64,000 nt of DNA from Lepus europaeus. Its lineage: Eukaryota; Chordata; Mammalia; Lagomorpha; Leporidae. Every line of letters begins with the position of its first letter. Position 1 is the first letter of the stretch. A model generated the notes under the pieces. It was not told the origin of the DNA and ran no database searches. It saw only the letters and a list, made by a program, of their open reading frames with translations. Location of the stretch: assembly GCF_033115175.1 (NCBI RefSeq), contig NC_084827.1, positions 145,011,701-145,075,700 of the forward strand. The letters are read 5' to 3'. The position numbers and the translations under genes are program-made. Shown here one piece after another: positions 47,160-58,587 of the stretch.

Positions 47160-47350
47160 TTTGTTCTCACTTGTTGTGCATCTACTGGGCATGGCAGGAG
47201 CTACTCTAAGTATTTTATGTGTGGTAACTCATTGGATTCTCATAACAACCCCCAGTTGCGGGAATCATTTACTCTCTGGATAACGAAACTGATCTCCCGA
47301 GATGTTGAGGAAGTTTCACAAGGTCACAGAAAGTGACAGAGCAAAAATTG
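47160..47350 (+). repeat. MIR SINE relic, nearly full
   Basis: 'gtgtggtaactcattggatt', 'ctcataacaacccccagttg', 'ggataacgaaactgat' and 'tttcacaaggtcacagaaag' give the full MIR order. Confidence 0.8.
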
Positions 47351-47451
47351 TCAAAGCTTTATTAGCCTAGAGAAAAAGCCTGAAACAAACAATGAAAACA
47401 GGAACAGTGGTGGCCTCAAGGAAGTATTAAAAAGGCCCCCGTGGGTGGGTG

Positions 47452-47784
47452 GGGGGGCGCTGACGCCATGGAGTAGTAGGGTAAGCCTCCACCAGCAGTG
47501 CCGGCATCCCATATGGGCACTGCCTCAAGTCCCAGCTGCCCCACTTCTGAACCAGCTCCCTCCTAATGGCCTGGGGAAGCAGTGGAAGGTGGTCCAAGTG
47601 CTTGTGCCCCTGCCCCATGTGCGAGACCTGGAAGAAGCTCCTAGCTCCTGGCTTTGGATCGGCTCTGGCTGTTGTGACCATCTGCAGAGTGAATCAGTGG
47701 ATGGAAGTCCTCTCTCTGTTTCCCCCTCCCTCCGTAATTCTGCCTCTCAAATAAATGAATACATCTTTTTTTTAAAAAAAGAGA
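47452..47784 (+). repeat. C-SINE, type I
   Basis: Head GGGGGGGCGCTGACGCCATGG to tail CTCTCAAATAAATGAATACATC. Flanks AAAAAGGCC / AAAAAGCC may be an imperfect TSD. Confidence 0.9.
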
Positions 47785-47826
47785 AAAAGCCACGGGAGAG
47801 GTTTTCACTTTTAAAATCAGTACTGT

Positions 47827-48079
47827 GAGCGGTGCTGTGGCATAGTGGGTAAAGCCGCCATCTGTAGTGCCAGCATCCCATATGTGCTCCAGTTCGAGTC
47901 CCGGCTGCTCCACTTCCAATCCAGCTCTTTGCTATGGCCTGGGAAAGCAGTGGAAGATGGCCCAAGTCCTTGGGTCCCTGCATCCATGTGGGAGACCCAG
48001 AAGAAGCTCCTGGCTCCTGGCTTCAGGTTGGCCCAGCTCTGGCCATTGCAGCCATTTAGGGAGTGAACCAGCTGATGGA

Positions 48080-48133
<54 letters not shown>

Positions 48134-48185
48134 CTGCTTCTCTGTAACTCTACCTTTCAAATAAATAAATATTTTAAAAATTGGT
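47827..48185 (+). repeat. C-SINE, type I
   Basis: Head GCGGTGCTGTGGCATAGTGGG, a perfect (CT)n at 48083-48129, tail AAATAAATAAATATTTTAAA. Only about 40 bases from the previous copy, same direction. Confidence 0.93.
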
Positions 48186-48229
48186 ACTAAAAATACACAA
48201 ATAAATGTGGGGACAAATTTACTGCTTTT

Positions 48230-49260
48230 TTTCTTTTAATTTATTTGTAGGAAGGTGGGATTTTGGGGGGGTGGGGAGAGGATGGGAGGGGAGTATTTTC
48301 CTTAGAATAACACTATTAATACACGACAGATCTCCATGCCAGGCGTTGAGAAACAAATGCCCCAGAAGTGGTGAGAGCACGCGCGGGGGAGCCCCAGGGT
48401 GGGGAGGGACTTTCCTGGCAGGAGTGGCAGTGACCTGGGCAAAGGTTGAGAGGAGGGAGAGTCCTGGGGTTCTGGCTCGCAGAGATCTGGGCGGGTCCCA
48501 GGGCTGGGTGAGCCAGGCTGAGCTGCCTGTCTGCCAACCCTACCCTGTAGCTGCCCCCGGGGCACCGTGAGCAAGGCGACTGGCACGTAGGAAGCACCTG
48601 CGCTCTGTCATGGTGTCTATGTCTGCGGCCCACTGCCCCGCGGCAGCCTTACCTAGGAGTCATTTCCACGTGGACAGAGCGGGCCCCGTGGAGTAAAGGA
48701 AGCGTGTACATCCCACAGTAAGTGAAGGGCACAGGCAAAATGTGAATGGAAACCCTGCTCCTTCCGCCACACCAACTGCTTTCCAGATGGTAAAGGAAGA
48801 GCCCCCCCTCCCCGCCCCCTCCAGCCGCCCGCTTCTGGGAGGCTGCCCCCAGCGGCTGACTCACAGCTGGAGGTATTTCCCCCATAATGGCTGTGGGCTT
48901 CTGGCCAGATCAGCCAAGGGAGGGGCTCACCGTCGGTATTGGCAGCGGCTTCCACTCGCTGTCACTTCCTCTTCCTTCCAGGGGCCGCGTGGAAGGCACT
49001 CTCTTCCAGACGGTGCCAGCTTGGCCCTGGCGGCCGGAGCACTCAGACCTTGTGGACGCTGAGGTGAGCCTGGGGTTTCCAGAGGAGCTTTGGAGGGCAG
49101 AGAAGTGATGGTTACTGCTGTCACACTCCGCACACAACGGGCTGCAGGAAGTGGTGCCAATGGAGACCTAGCCACGCTCTCCTTGGTTCCTAGTCCGCGG
49201 CTGTTTCCTGCGTGCCGGAATCGTGGGGGCAGTAGTTAGTCAAGTTCCTGATGCCCGTGC
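48230..49260. other. GC-rich unique segment, possible promoter or untranslated exon
   Basis: No repeat recognised. G-rich at 48250-48300. CpG clusters include GCACGCGCGGGG at about 48378 and GGGGCCGCGTGG at 48981. A possible non-coding exon lies at 48982-49063: pyrimidine-rich CTTCCTCTTCCTTCCAG before and GAG then GTGAGC after. No coding frame matches CASP8 or anything I know. In mammals CASP8 lies downstream of CASP10 in the same direction with distant 5' exons, so this is a candidate, not a call. Confidence 0.25.
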
Positions 49261-50160
49261 TGGGAGCTAATGCATTGACCCCTAACATGTGTGTCCCCAC
49301 AACAACGTAGGAACTGGGGTGCTGGTAGGGCGCACTGTTCAACAACCATGGGTGACATAGGGAGAAGTTCCCCTCTTTCTACCTCTCTGACATCAGGAGG
49401 TAAAGCCCATTGTCATCACTGTGTCATATACTACGTCATTACATTATGTCTCAAAACACGCAAATTTTCCTTGTTAAAACAAAACAAAAAAGTGTGACAG
49501 CATCTGGCGAGAACCGAGAAATAATGTCACCATTTTCTTTTGTTTAATGTCACAGTTCCTTTTTTATAGCACATGCAATGCTCTTTCCTTTGTTCTAATA
49601 ATACAAAATGCTCTTTTATGGTTCTTTTATTTCTGTGGGTTGTTTAAGGAAGTGAATCAATTACAATTAGATAAATTAACAAATACATAGGAAAGGTGAT
49701 AAAAATCGCTAAAGTCACTCAGGAGGGACCTAAGTGGGCAGATGGATGCCATTCATGCGGAGTCACCAAAAGCTCCCAGTTACTGATTCAGCTATGGAAG
49801 CCCGGGCTGTGTAGGGAAAGTTCTAGAATAATCCTTGGCCAGAGATTGGCGATTTTAGGATAATGTGGAGATTCTCTTTTACATCTGAGTCTCCCTGCAC
49901 ATGTGCTTTTTCAACCTGGGAAAATAACAAAGGGTGGGCATGGAATAGATTACTTGCGATAGTGCTTTTTCTTGTTGGATGCAAGGAATGGTTTCACCAG
50001 GGCTTCCAGCTGAGAGAGGAGGAGACGGCCACAGTCATTTGCCAGTGGAGCGCGGGACGGGGGTCCCACTACACCTCACGTCCCAATCCTGCTGCTCGTA
50101 CCACTTTGCATACTGAAGGCTATCTCTTCTGGCATTCAATTCAATGTTTTTATATAACAT
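49261..50160. other. Unique sequence
   Basis: No exon or repeat recognised. Confidence 0.4.
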
Positions 50161-50164
50161 AATT

Positions 50165-51140
50165 GTCTCTTGAGTAATGGATCTTTTGTCACTCAGGTCA
50201 AGGTTGTTAGCTGAGCTATAGCGCTACTGCTTTTCTGTCTTAGCTTCTAGGAAAGGCACATAATTATGCCACATTGTGTGCATTGTCTATGTCTCATTTT
50301 AGTTTTGATTATATTTATTTAATGTCTACTTTGCAAGATATTAGCTGGTGCATCGCTTTTCCACTCTTGTATTTTCAGTGTCCTAACTCTTGGCATGTTT
50401 GTTGTAAGCAGTGTGGGTTTTTTTTTTTAATCTAGTCTCTTAAAAAAGTACAGTATTTGATTTATTTTCATTTAATGTAATTATTGATCAGATTGGAATT
50501 AAATGTACTTATCTTTCTAGTTGTTTTTCTACTCGTAGCAATGGTTCGCTTTTCTCAACTTTCTTGACTTCCTTTAGATGAACTAAGTAATTTTAAAAAG
50601 TTTAACTTGGGGCTGGAGCCATGGCGTAGAAGGTTTAGCCTATTCCTTTCCTAGTTTGTCAATTATCCATTCCTTTAGTAATCTCTTGGTGGTTGTACTT
50701 GAGCTGTACTGCCTGATAGTATGGCCACTGGCCACATATCTGTTTAAAGTAATTTCAACGCGGTAAATTTAATACACAAAAAATGATACATACTTCAAAG
50801 GTATAATTTGATAAAGACATGTATATTACATGCATACAAAGGTGAAAAGTATCACCACAATCAGGCTATTTAATGTATACCCATTACCTCCAAAATATTC
50901 CACACATCCTTTTAACTTCTCACCTCCTGCTCCTTCCCGCCTCTACTCCTTCTAGTCGTTGAGTACTGCTTTTAGCAGCATTTCAAAGTTTTGATGTGTT
51001 TTGTTTTCCTTTTAATTCACAATAGTACCTATTTTCTTTGGATTTCTTTTCTAGCTCATGGATTATTTAAAAGTATAATATTTAGCCTTGAAATAGTTGG
51101 AAATTTTCTAGACATGTGTCTGTTATCCAAGCTGAAAACA
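50165..51140 (-). repeat. Old L1 LINE text, reverse, patchy
   Basis: 'tttaatgtaattattgatca' and 'tagctcatggattatttaaa' are L1 endonuclease-region text in reverse. The middle (about 50700-50960) is a different, unassigned AT-rich stretch. Confidence 0.5.
50610..50646 (+). repeat. C-SINE head fragment
   Basis: GGGGCTGGAGCCATGGCGTAG then AAGGTTTAGCC, and the element stops. A head without body or tail. Confidence 0.6.
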
Positions 51141-51253
51141 ACTTCCTGGCCCCATGAAGTCAGATGACCAATACTCCAGAAGAATTTTATCTATACACAG
51201 GTGCCTATGTCAGTGGTCATTGTCAGAATGAATTTCATGGCATTTGTGTTTTA

Positions 51254-51575
51254 TAAAAGACTTATTTATTTGAAAAAGAGAGAGAGAGAGAGAGATCATC
51301 TATCTATTGGTTCACTACCCCAAATGGCTGCAACAACCAGACCTGGGCTAGGCTAAAGCAGGAGCCAGGAATTCCATCTGGATTGCCCATTGTGGGTGGC
51401 AAGGACCCAAGTACTCAGGTCAGTTTCCATTGTTTACCCAGGTGCATTAGTAGGAAGGTAGATAGGGAGCAGGGTAGTCAGGTCTCAGACTGGTGCTCCA
51501 ATATGGGCAGCGGGTGTCCCAAATGTAGCTTAACCCCCAAATCTCACCCACAGTGAGTTACAGCACTGGTGCTAA
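51254..51575 (-). repeat. C-SINE, old
   Basis: ATAAAAGACTTATTTATTTGA to GAGTTACAGCACTGGTGC, strongly diverged. Confidence 0.8.
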
Positions 51576-51895
51576 ATGTCTTAATAAACCCACCAGAGGG
51601 CAGCAAGTCAACATGGTAATTCTGCTAAGAAGTCTATCTGACCATGGAGTGGAAGGTCCAGGAAGGTGAGAGAAGGAAGGAGCTGACAAAGTGGGTGGAG
51701 TCAAGATTGCTCCTTAAAAGAGGCTAGATGAAAAGGAACCTGAAGTGAAATTCAGGGAGAACGCTAACATAAACTCTATACATATTGTGATTTTAATAGT
51801 TTTTACACACACACACACACACATGCACATATACAATGACCATGGGCAAAGAGAATGCTGTTGAATTTTGTATTTTTTATTATTCTTTTGCCTTT
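51576..51895. other. Unique sequence with (CA)n
   Basis: (CA)n at 51804-51823. Otherwise nothing recognised. Confidence 0.4.
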
Positions 51896-51899
51896 TTTA

Positions 51900-54142
51900 A
51901 GAAACATAATTGGCTGATTTTATGCAGCACTTATATCTTTTAGTCCACAAGCATATTATAAAATGGAAGAGAACATCTACTACAACCATTTCTACAGACT
52001 AGGAAATAAATGTCTAAGAAAGAAAGATTTTATGGATCCCATCTTTTATACCCACCCCAACAGTCTAAAGAGGAAAAAGCCAATGACTTTCTCACAAGAG
52101 CTCATGACTAATGTCACTTTGGTATCAAAATCTGTATTCTGATCCATTAGGAGCATTGAGACAAGACTCAGACATTCCCAAAGAAAGAAGCACAACGCAC
52201 GCCATCATCGCCTATTCAGCAACAGCGAGCACTGCTTGGGAACTGTCTCATCCTGGGAATTAATGTCTCAGTGTCACCAAGAATCCGCTTGTCTTCTTCA
52301 GGAACAATGTTGATAGCCACATCGTTCCTCCCAAATCAACCCCCTTTGCCAATTCCATGTAAGAGAGAGAAAACAGCAATCAGAATACTTCTCACACACT
52401 TGTGAACTTATTGAATACGAGGGTCCACTTGTTAACCATTAGCTGCTGTTTACTTATCAAGGTTATAGTTCTTGCTTCTAATTGGAGCACTTCCTGTTAA
52501 TCAATATCTAGAAAGAAAAAAAATCTTCCTTTGCAGTTAGTGCCAAAAATGATTCAATTAATGAGATTTTATCAGGCGTCTTGAACATTATTATAAAGCA
52601 GATGACAGTACTGTGTTTGGGGTAGTGAACTTAAAGCCCATACTGAAGTGGGCCAGCCATGAACAGGTGTCAGCCTGGGGCAGATAGGAACACCAGGGCT
52701 GGAAAGAGCAGTTATGTAATCCATTTCAACGATCTTCTGGAACTACAAACTACAAATACACATGCTACAAGGTTAACTATTTCCTAAAGTTTACAACTTT
52801 TTTCCCAGTGGGAAAAGAAATATTTGGTATGGTGACCTAAACTTGTTACTGCTTTTTTAGCTCAGTTTCGCACATTTTAACTGAAAATTACTCAAACGAG
52901 CTTACCACCTAAACAGCTCTCTCTACCTTCCCTCCTGATAGAAACCAGGCCATACAAACCACCTCACAGAAATTCTCCCCAGTAGAATTGTTAAGACACA
53001 AAATGCTTTGGCTGGAACAACTTAAAAAATATCAAATCATCACAGCAAAAGAAAAAACAGATATAAACATCGACTCGCTCTTGATTCAAGCAGTGTGCTG
53101 TTTCGCTTATGGTTCCACGTCCTGAATTACATCAACCCTGTTTCTGAGCACCATCTGGTCTCAACTGCTGCTACCGACTCCAGTAATGTAGTTCTCATGA
53201 ATGATAGGTAGATCATGGTTTATAACTAAAGACACCTGTTGTCCATCAGTCCCGTGAGCCAACAAGTCAGTAGTGATCAGAACACAGCTTGCTCCTGATT
53301 GGAATCCTCGCATGATGACATCTCTTTCCTTCTGGCCCATGTCACCATGAGAGCAGAAACTGTGACGTCCCTGGCGTGCTTTTTTTTTCAGTGAGCCAGT
53401 CCACATGGTGCCTTGTGTTGAGAAAAATAACAGCGCGCTTGATGGTCAGGGTTTCGTACAAGTCACAAAGTGCACCCGACTTCCATTCCTCTCTTTCACC
53501 ATAAATATAGAACTGTTTGATTCCTTCAAGGTCAGTTCTTTATTCTTCAGAAGAAATGTGGTTTGGACTGCTCATGAGTTTTTGGCCATTTCTAGCACAT
53601 CGATCGGCACTGTGGCAGAAAGCAGCACAACCTGTGTGCTGATACTTGGTTTTTGAAAACTCTCTTAGATTTGATCCTTAAAGCCTCGGCTCAGTGCTTC
53701 ATCTGCTTCTTCCCAAACAAACACTATGATCCATTTTGGAGACAGATATCTTCTGTGTAACATGTCAAATACTCTCCATTGTGTACCAACAACAGTACAT
53801 GGTGCTTCTGCCTGCAATTTTTGCATTTCGTTTCGGACATTTGTTCCACTAACGCAATGCTCCAATATAGTCTCCAAGCACCAGAATTACCTTCTGGATC
53901 TTTAATGCAAGGAATAATAGCTCTTTGCTGAACAGCTAAAGGCTTCTCAAGGTCATAAGCATAGATGCTACGAAGAAGAGACTCCTTGAAATTCATGGCC
54001 TCAAAGTTATCCACAATCTCATCCTCATAGATCTGGATAACAATGTCGGGGGTCCATCCCCTCCGCACCGCCATGTTCTCTGTTGTGGTCCACAGAGCCA
54101 CCAGACATGTCTGAAGAGCCAGCCAACACCCGACTGAAAAGG
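51900..54142 (-). pseudogene. EIF4A2: EIF4A2 retrocopy, exon-skipped, with an intron-like block
   Basis: Minus-strand copy of EIF4A2, the DEAD-box RNA helicase of the translation initiation complex. ATG at 54106-54108 ([20 protein letters not shown], then disrupted), [32 protein letters not shown]. The text then jumps to the equivalent of IQKVILALGDY, leaving out about 140 bases that hold the ATP-binding AQSGTGKT motif. Then [14 protein letters not shown] (the form typical of EIF4A2), [17 protein letters not shown] for [18 protein letters not shown] and YI. After about 820 foreign bases (52355-53178) it resumes with GKGG, then DVAIN, EEDKRIL and a deleted C-terminus, and a 3' UTR running to about 51900 ('aagtcattggctttttcctc' in reverse). 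The 5' end (CTTTTCAGTCGG) fits the parent mRNA start. Many further stops; not functional. Confidence 0.92.
52355..53178 (-). other. Intron-like insert within the EIF4A2 retrocopy
   Basis: Read on the minus strand, the block ends TTTTCTCTCTCTTACATGG directly before AATTGG, i.e. a pyrimidine tract plus a decayed CAG acceptor at the codon border YIH/RIG. The donor side (ACATTACTGGAGTCGG) is eroded. No repeat is recognisable in it. I infer the retained last intron of the parent; an unrelated insertion is the alternative. Known EIF4A2 introns host H/ACA and C/D snoRNAs, and I cannot identify one here by eye. Confidence 0.6.
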
Positions 54143-54163
54143 CTTTTTGGCATTTTGGTTTTT

Positions 54164-54470
54164 TTAAAAAAAGATTTATTTATTTATTTGTTTGAAAGGT
54201 AGAGTTACAGAGAGAGAGGGAGACAGAGAGAGGTGTTCCGTCTGCTGGTTCACTCCCCAAATGGTGGCAACTGGAAGGGCTGGGCCAAGCCAAAGCCTGG
54301 TCTCCCAAGCAGGTAGTCCAAGTCCCCAGGTGGTCCTCCACTGCTTTCCCAGGCCCATTAGCAGGGAGCTGAATGGGAAATAGAGCAGCCAGGACTCAAA
54401 CTGGCGCCCATAGGGAATGTTGGTGACACAGGCGGCAGCTTAACCCACTGTGCCACATGCTGGTATTTCA
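54164..54470 (-). repeat. C-SINE, type I
   Basis: TTTAAAAAAAGATTTATTTAT to CACTGTGCCACATGCTGG, placed just upstream of the retrocopy's 5' end. Confidence 0.9.
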
Positions 54471-55917
54471 AAATTACTTGAGCTAAGTATGCAACATATT
54501 TTATAATCAGAAACAATTTAATTATCAAAATTTTGAGTTCTGTCCTTAAGATCTAATTATCTATTGTGGAATAAACCAAACTTTGACAGAATTAAAGCAA
54601 GAAGTAAACAGCAACTTTAAAAATTGGCTAGAACATTCAGACACAAGATGAACAAAGAGTGAGAGGGCTTCAGCATACTGCACAGGACTTCCACCCAACA
54701 ACACCCCAGGACGTGTTGTCTTCCTGGTGCTTCCCAAGGTGTGCATTAACAGGAGTCCAGAGCATCATCAGTATTTGAACCCAGGCACTGCGATGTGGGA
54801 TGCGGGCATTGAACGCCTGCTCCCCCCATCTCATTTTAGGTAAGGAAAAAGTCAAACTGAGTCATCAGGGAGGCTAGAATTTTCTCAGTTTCCTTCATTG
54901 CTTTATGCCAGAATAGTATCTGGTTTACAATAAGGTCTCATAACTTAACCAACTAGAACTAGAATCATAAACTATAACTATGCATAGTTATCTAATCTAT
55001 ATCTATACCTATACCCATCTATATATAACTATCTCTGTCTATATCTATCTATCTATTTATATCTATCTCTGTCTCTATCTCTATATCTATATCTATATCT
55101 ATATCTATATCTATATCTATATCTATACCTATCTCTCCTAAATGGTGTCTTGGAAGAGAAATAAGATGAAATCTTTTCAAAAGGTAAAATAACAATAAAT
55201 TTAGTTAGAGACTAAATTGCTCTTTGAAGTTGTTGTATTGGGCAGCTTACAGAAATTCTACGAAATATCATGGGAACACCTACTGGGCAATAGTTGAACA
55301 GTGGATTTTGCACGGTAAGAACAAGAAAAGAAAAATAGGAAAAAAGCTGATTAGTATCAGCTTACTTCAGGTTCCTTTTTTGCAAAGATTGAAGCAGAGG
55401 GGACTTCCTTATCATATTAGCTAACACTGACTTGTTTGAAGACTTGGCTGTTATCTCTCTTTCAATTTCTTGGAAAATCAGGTAAACAACTTAGTTTTTG
55501 GCTAGGTGGTATGGATGTTTAGCTCCAGTGACTCCATTTTGGTTTGGTTTGTTGGGCGGTAGTGCAGGGGCTCATTCCAAATTGATAGCCACCTATAAAC
55601 ACTATTTAACAACCTGAACTAAAAAAAGAATGTTCCATCCTAGTATCATCACATGTTTGACCTGAAGGAGTTCCTAGAGATTATCTGGTGTAACTCTTCC
55701 ATATTGGAATGTGGAACTTGGACTGAGAGCTGAAGCGGCTGGCCTGAACTAGAGTTCAGCTGCCCCACGGCCAGCCTGGGGTCTGTCATGTAGTTCTGAG
55801 AAAGGTGGGCTGCATTCCCAGCTTAGATCCTCTGTTACCCTTAACCCCCTTACAGATTTGCTGGGTCTGTTTGGGCTGCAGGAATCCCAGAAATTGTGTC
55901 AACAGGAGTAATTGTTG
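54471..55917. other. Unique sequence with a TATCTA microsatellite
   Basis: (ATATCT)n and (TATC)n at 54985-55140, with at least eight clean ATATCT units. Otherwise nothing recognised. Confidence 0.5.
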
Positions 55918-55919
55918 AA

Positions 55920-56236
55920 AAAAATTATTTTATTTATTTGAAAGGCAGAGTGACAGAGTGAGGGAGAGGCAGGGTGGGGGTGGGGAGAGGGGAAGAGATC
56001 TTTTGTCTGCTGGTTCAAATGGCTGCAATGGCCAATGCTGGGTCAAGCTGAAGCCAGGAGCCCAGAACTCCATCCAGGTCTCCCACATGAGTGGCAAGGA
56101 CTCAGGTACTTGGGCCATCATCTGCTGCCTCCCAAGCACATTAGCAAGGAGCTAAATCAGAAGCAGGGCAACCAGGACTCAAGGCAGCGCTCCAGTATGG
56201 GATGCAGGCATTGCAGGCACCACAGTGTGGGCCCCT
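55920..56236 (-). repeat. C-SINE, old
   Basis: AAAATTATTTTATTTATTTGA to CACCACAGTGTGGGCCCC. Confidence 0.85.
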
Positions 56237-57287
56237 GACTACAGGAACATCAGCAGAATTTGACTTACACTGTGGTTGGAGCCATTTCTGGCCAAGAATA
56301 CATTCCAGAAAGACAGAGCTGTAATTTCCCTTTGGTAAGATTTGCTTAGATTTTTGCAAGGAATTCGTTTCTAGGGTTGTCTAGGTTGTTGAGAATGTGT
56401 GTCTGGTGGCCACAGGGAGGTCACAGTGATGCTTTTAACTGTATGTGAATTACAATTTGCACTTGGACCCCCCCCTCCCCCCCGAGCCCATGTGGGCCAA
56501 TGCAGCCTGCAGGTCCCTTGGTCCATCCATCACCTGAGCTCTCCTTTTCCCAGGGACTGCTGGATTTCTGTTACAATCGCCATTCAGACAACAGCTTGTC
56601 TTTCTGAGCTGGAAACATCCTGCCTCCTTGGTCATGCCAATTCTCTTTTTTCTACTGTTGAACTAGTTGAGAGGGGGAAGAACATTAGGAGATGCAGGGC
56701 ACGGAAGTCCTGAGGCCCCCACTACGTATCGCTCTCGTGTGGGGCCATCTTGCAGTGCTGGGCGGCGCCAGGTCCTGGTGCCAGGCAGCTCTGGTTGTAA
56801 CCGGCTGTGTGCCAGGGGGGTGTCCTCTGGTCTGGTGGGAACGGGCCTGCTGGCAGCCCCCATGATGGATGCTCCCAAGTAGCACGGCCATCAGTTTAGG
56901 TTTTTGAGTGAGGTTATGACTGGGGCCCTTATAACAAACAACAGATGATTAAGAAAAAAAAAAAAACAAACCATACAAACGCATCTACTATAAGTTTTAT
57001 GTGACACAGGAGCCTTCATTAGGAAACTCCAAAGCAGGAAATGTGATGTAGGTTTGATGCCGAGTGGACAGTCTGTGGTTGGCAGAGTCGGAGGTCAGCA
57101 AAGTAAGCCACAGGCCACTTGGCAAAGTCTGTTTGTTCCATTTCCTCTCTGTGTCCCTTGGGTTCAGAGACAAGGATGCTCCGTCCTCCTGAGGGTGAGA
57201 GGGCACCCCTCCCAGGAAGGTCTTATGACCTGACCCTGGTGAAGGTCAGGAGAGTCTTCCTGCACGTGCTGCCTTTGGTTTAAACGA
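56237..57287. other. Unique sequence
   Basis: No exon or repeat recognised. C-runs at 56468-56483 and a GC-rich patch at 56720-56830. Confidence 0.4.
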
Positions 57288-57301
57288 TGCAATATGCCAT
57301 T

Positions 57302-57638
57302 TTTTTTTTTTTGACAGGCAGAGTGGACAGTGAGAGAGAGAGAGAGACATAAAGGTCTTCCTTTGCCATTGGTTCACTCTCCAATGGCCGCTGCAGCCAG
57401 CGCGCTGCGACCGGCGCACCGCGCTGATCCGATGGCAGGAGCCAGGTACTTCTCCTGGTCTCCCATGGGGTGCAGAACCCAAGCACTTGGGCCATCCCCC
57501 ACTGCACTCCCTGGCCACAGCAGAGAGCTGGCCTGGAAGAGGGGCAACTGGGACAGGATCGGTGCCCCGACCGGGACTAGAACCTGGTGTGCCGGCGCCG
57601 CAAGGCAGAGGATTAGCCTAGTGAGCTGCAGCGCCAGC
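57302..57638 (-). repeat. C-SINE, type II, young, with 14-bp TSD
   Basis: Perfect TGCAATATGCCATT at 57288-57301 and 57639-57652. Body includes GCGCACCGCGCTGATCC and GGATCGGTGCCCCGACC. Confidence 0.96.
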
Positions 57639-57954
57639 TGCAATATGCCATTGTACCATATTTGGGACTCAGATGTCCTGAAACAATCGATGCATTGCTA
57701 TTAACGAAAGCCTCTTAGTATACAATAGGGTCCACTTTGGGTGTTGTACCTTCTATTGTTTTTGCCAAATGCAAAATGTCATGCAGCCACCATCATACAG
57801 CCACGCAGATCTATTTCACTACCCTGAAAGTGCCCCTGCCCCACCTACTCACTTTCCCTCCTCTGAATCCCTGGCAACCACCACCTTCTTTCCATCTGTA
57901 GATTTTTTCCCCCCAGAATGTCAAAAAGTTGGAATTATACTGAATGTAGCCTTT

Positions 57955-58305
57955 ATTTATTTATTTATTTTATTTTTGACAGGCAGAGTGGACAGTGAGA
58001 GAGAGAGACAGAGAGAAAGGTCTTCCTTTTTGCCGTTGGTTCACCCTCCAATGGCCGCCGCGGTAGCGCGCTGCGGCCGGCGCACCGCGCTGTTCCGATG
58101 GCAGGAGCCAGGTGCTTCTCCTGGTCTCCCATGGGGTGCAGGACCCAAGGACTTGGGCCATCCTCCACTGCACTCCCTGGCCACAGCAGAGAGCTGGCCT
58201 GGAAGAGGGGCAACCGGGACAGGATCGGTGCCCCGACCGGGACTAGAACCCGGTGTGCCGGTGCCGCAAGGCAGAGGATTAGCCTGTTGAGCCACGGCGC
58301 CGGCC
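57955..58305 (-). repeat. C-SINE, type II, young, with 14-bp TSD
   Basis: Perfect TGAATGTAGCCTTT at 57941-57954 and 58306-58319. Very like the copy at 57302 and in the same direction, about 300 bases away. Confidence 0.96.
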
Positions 58306-58587
58306 TGAATGTAGCCTTTTTAGACTGCCTTCTTTTACTTTGTAACATGCACTTAAGGTTGTGCCACGTCTTCATGGTTTGATAGCTCATTTTTCGTAAT
58401 GCAGAGCAATAGTCCACGATACAGACGTATCACAGCGTATTTATTTACTTCTTGAAGGATGTCTTGGTTGCTTCCAACTTTTGGCAATTATAAATCACGA
58501 ATAAAGCTGCCATCAGCAGGCATGAGAAGACTTTTATTTGTATATACATTTTCATCTCATTTGGATAAATACCTAGAAGTACGATTT

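Noticed and set aside
48742-49062. 106-codon plus frame in GC-rich DNA
   Set aside because: No similarity recognised; GC-rich DNA yields open frames on both strands here.
51900-54142. Reading the EIF4A2 copy as a functional gene or as EIF4A1
   Set aside because: The stops and the missing ATP-binding motif exclude function; [14 protein letters not shown] fits EIF4A2 rather than EIF4A1 (NVRAEVQKLQMEAP).
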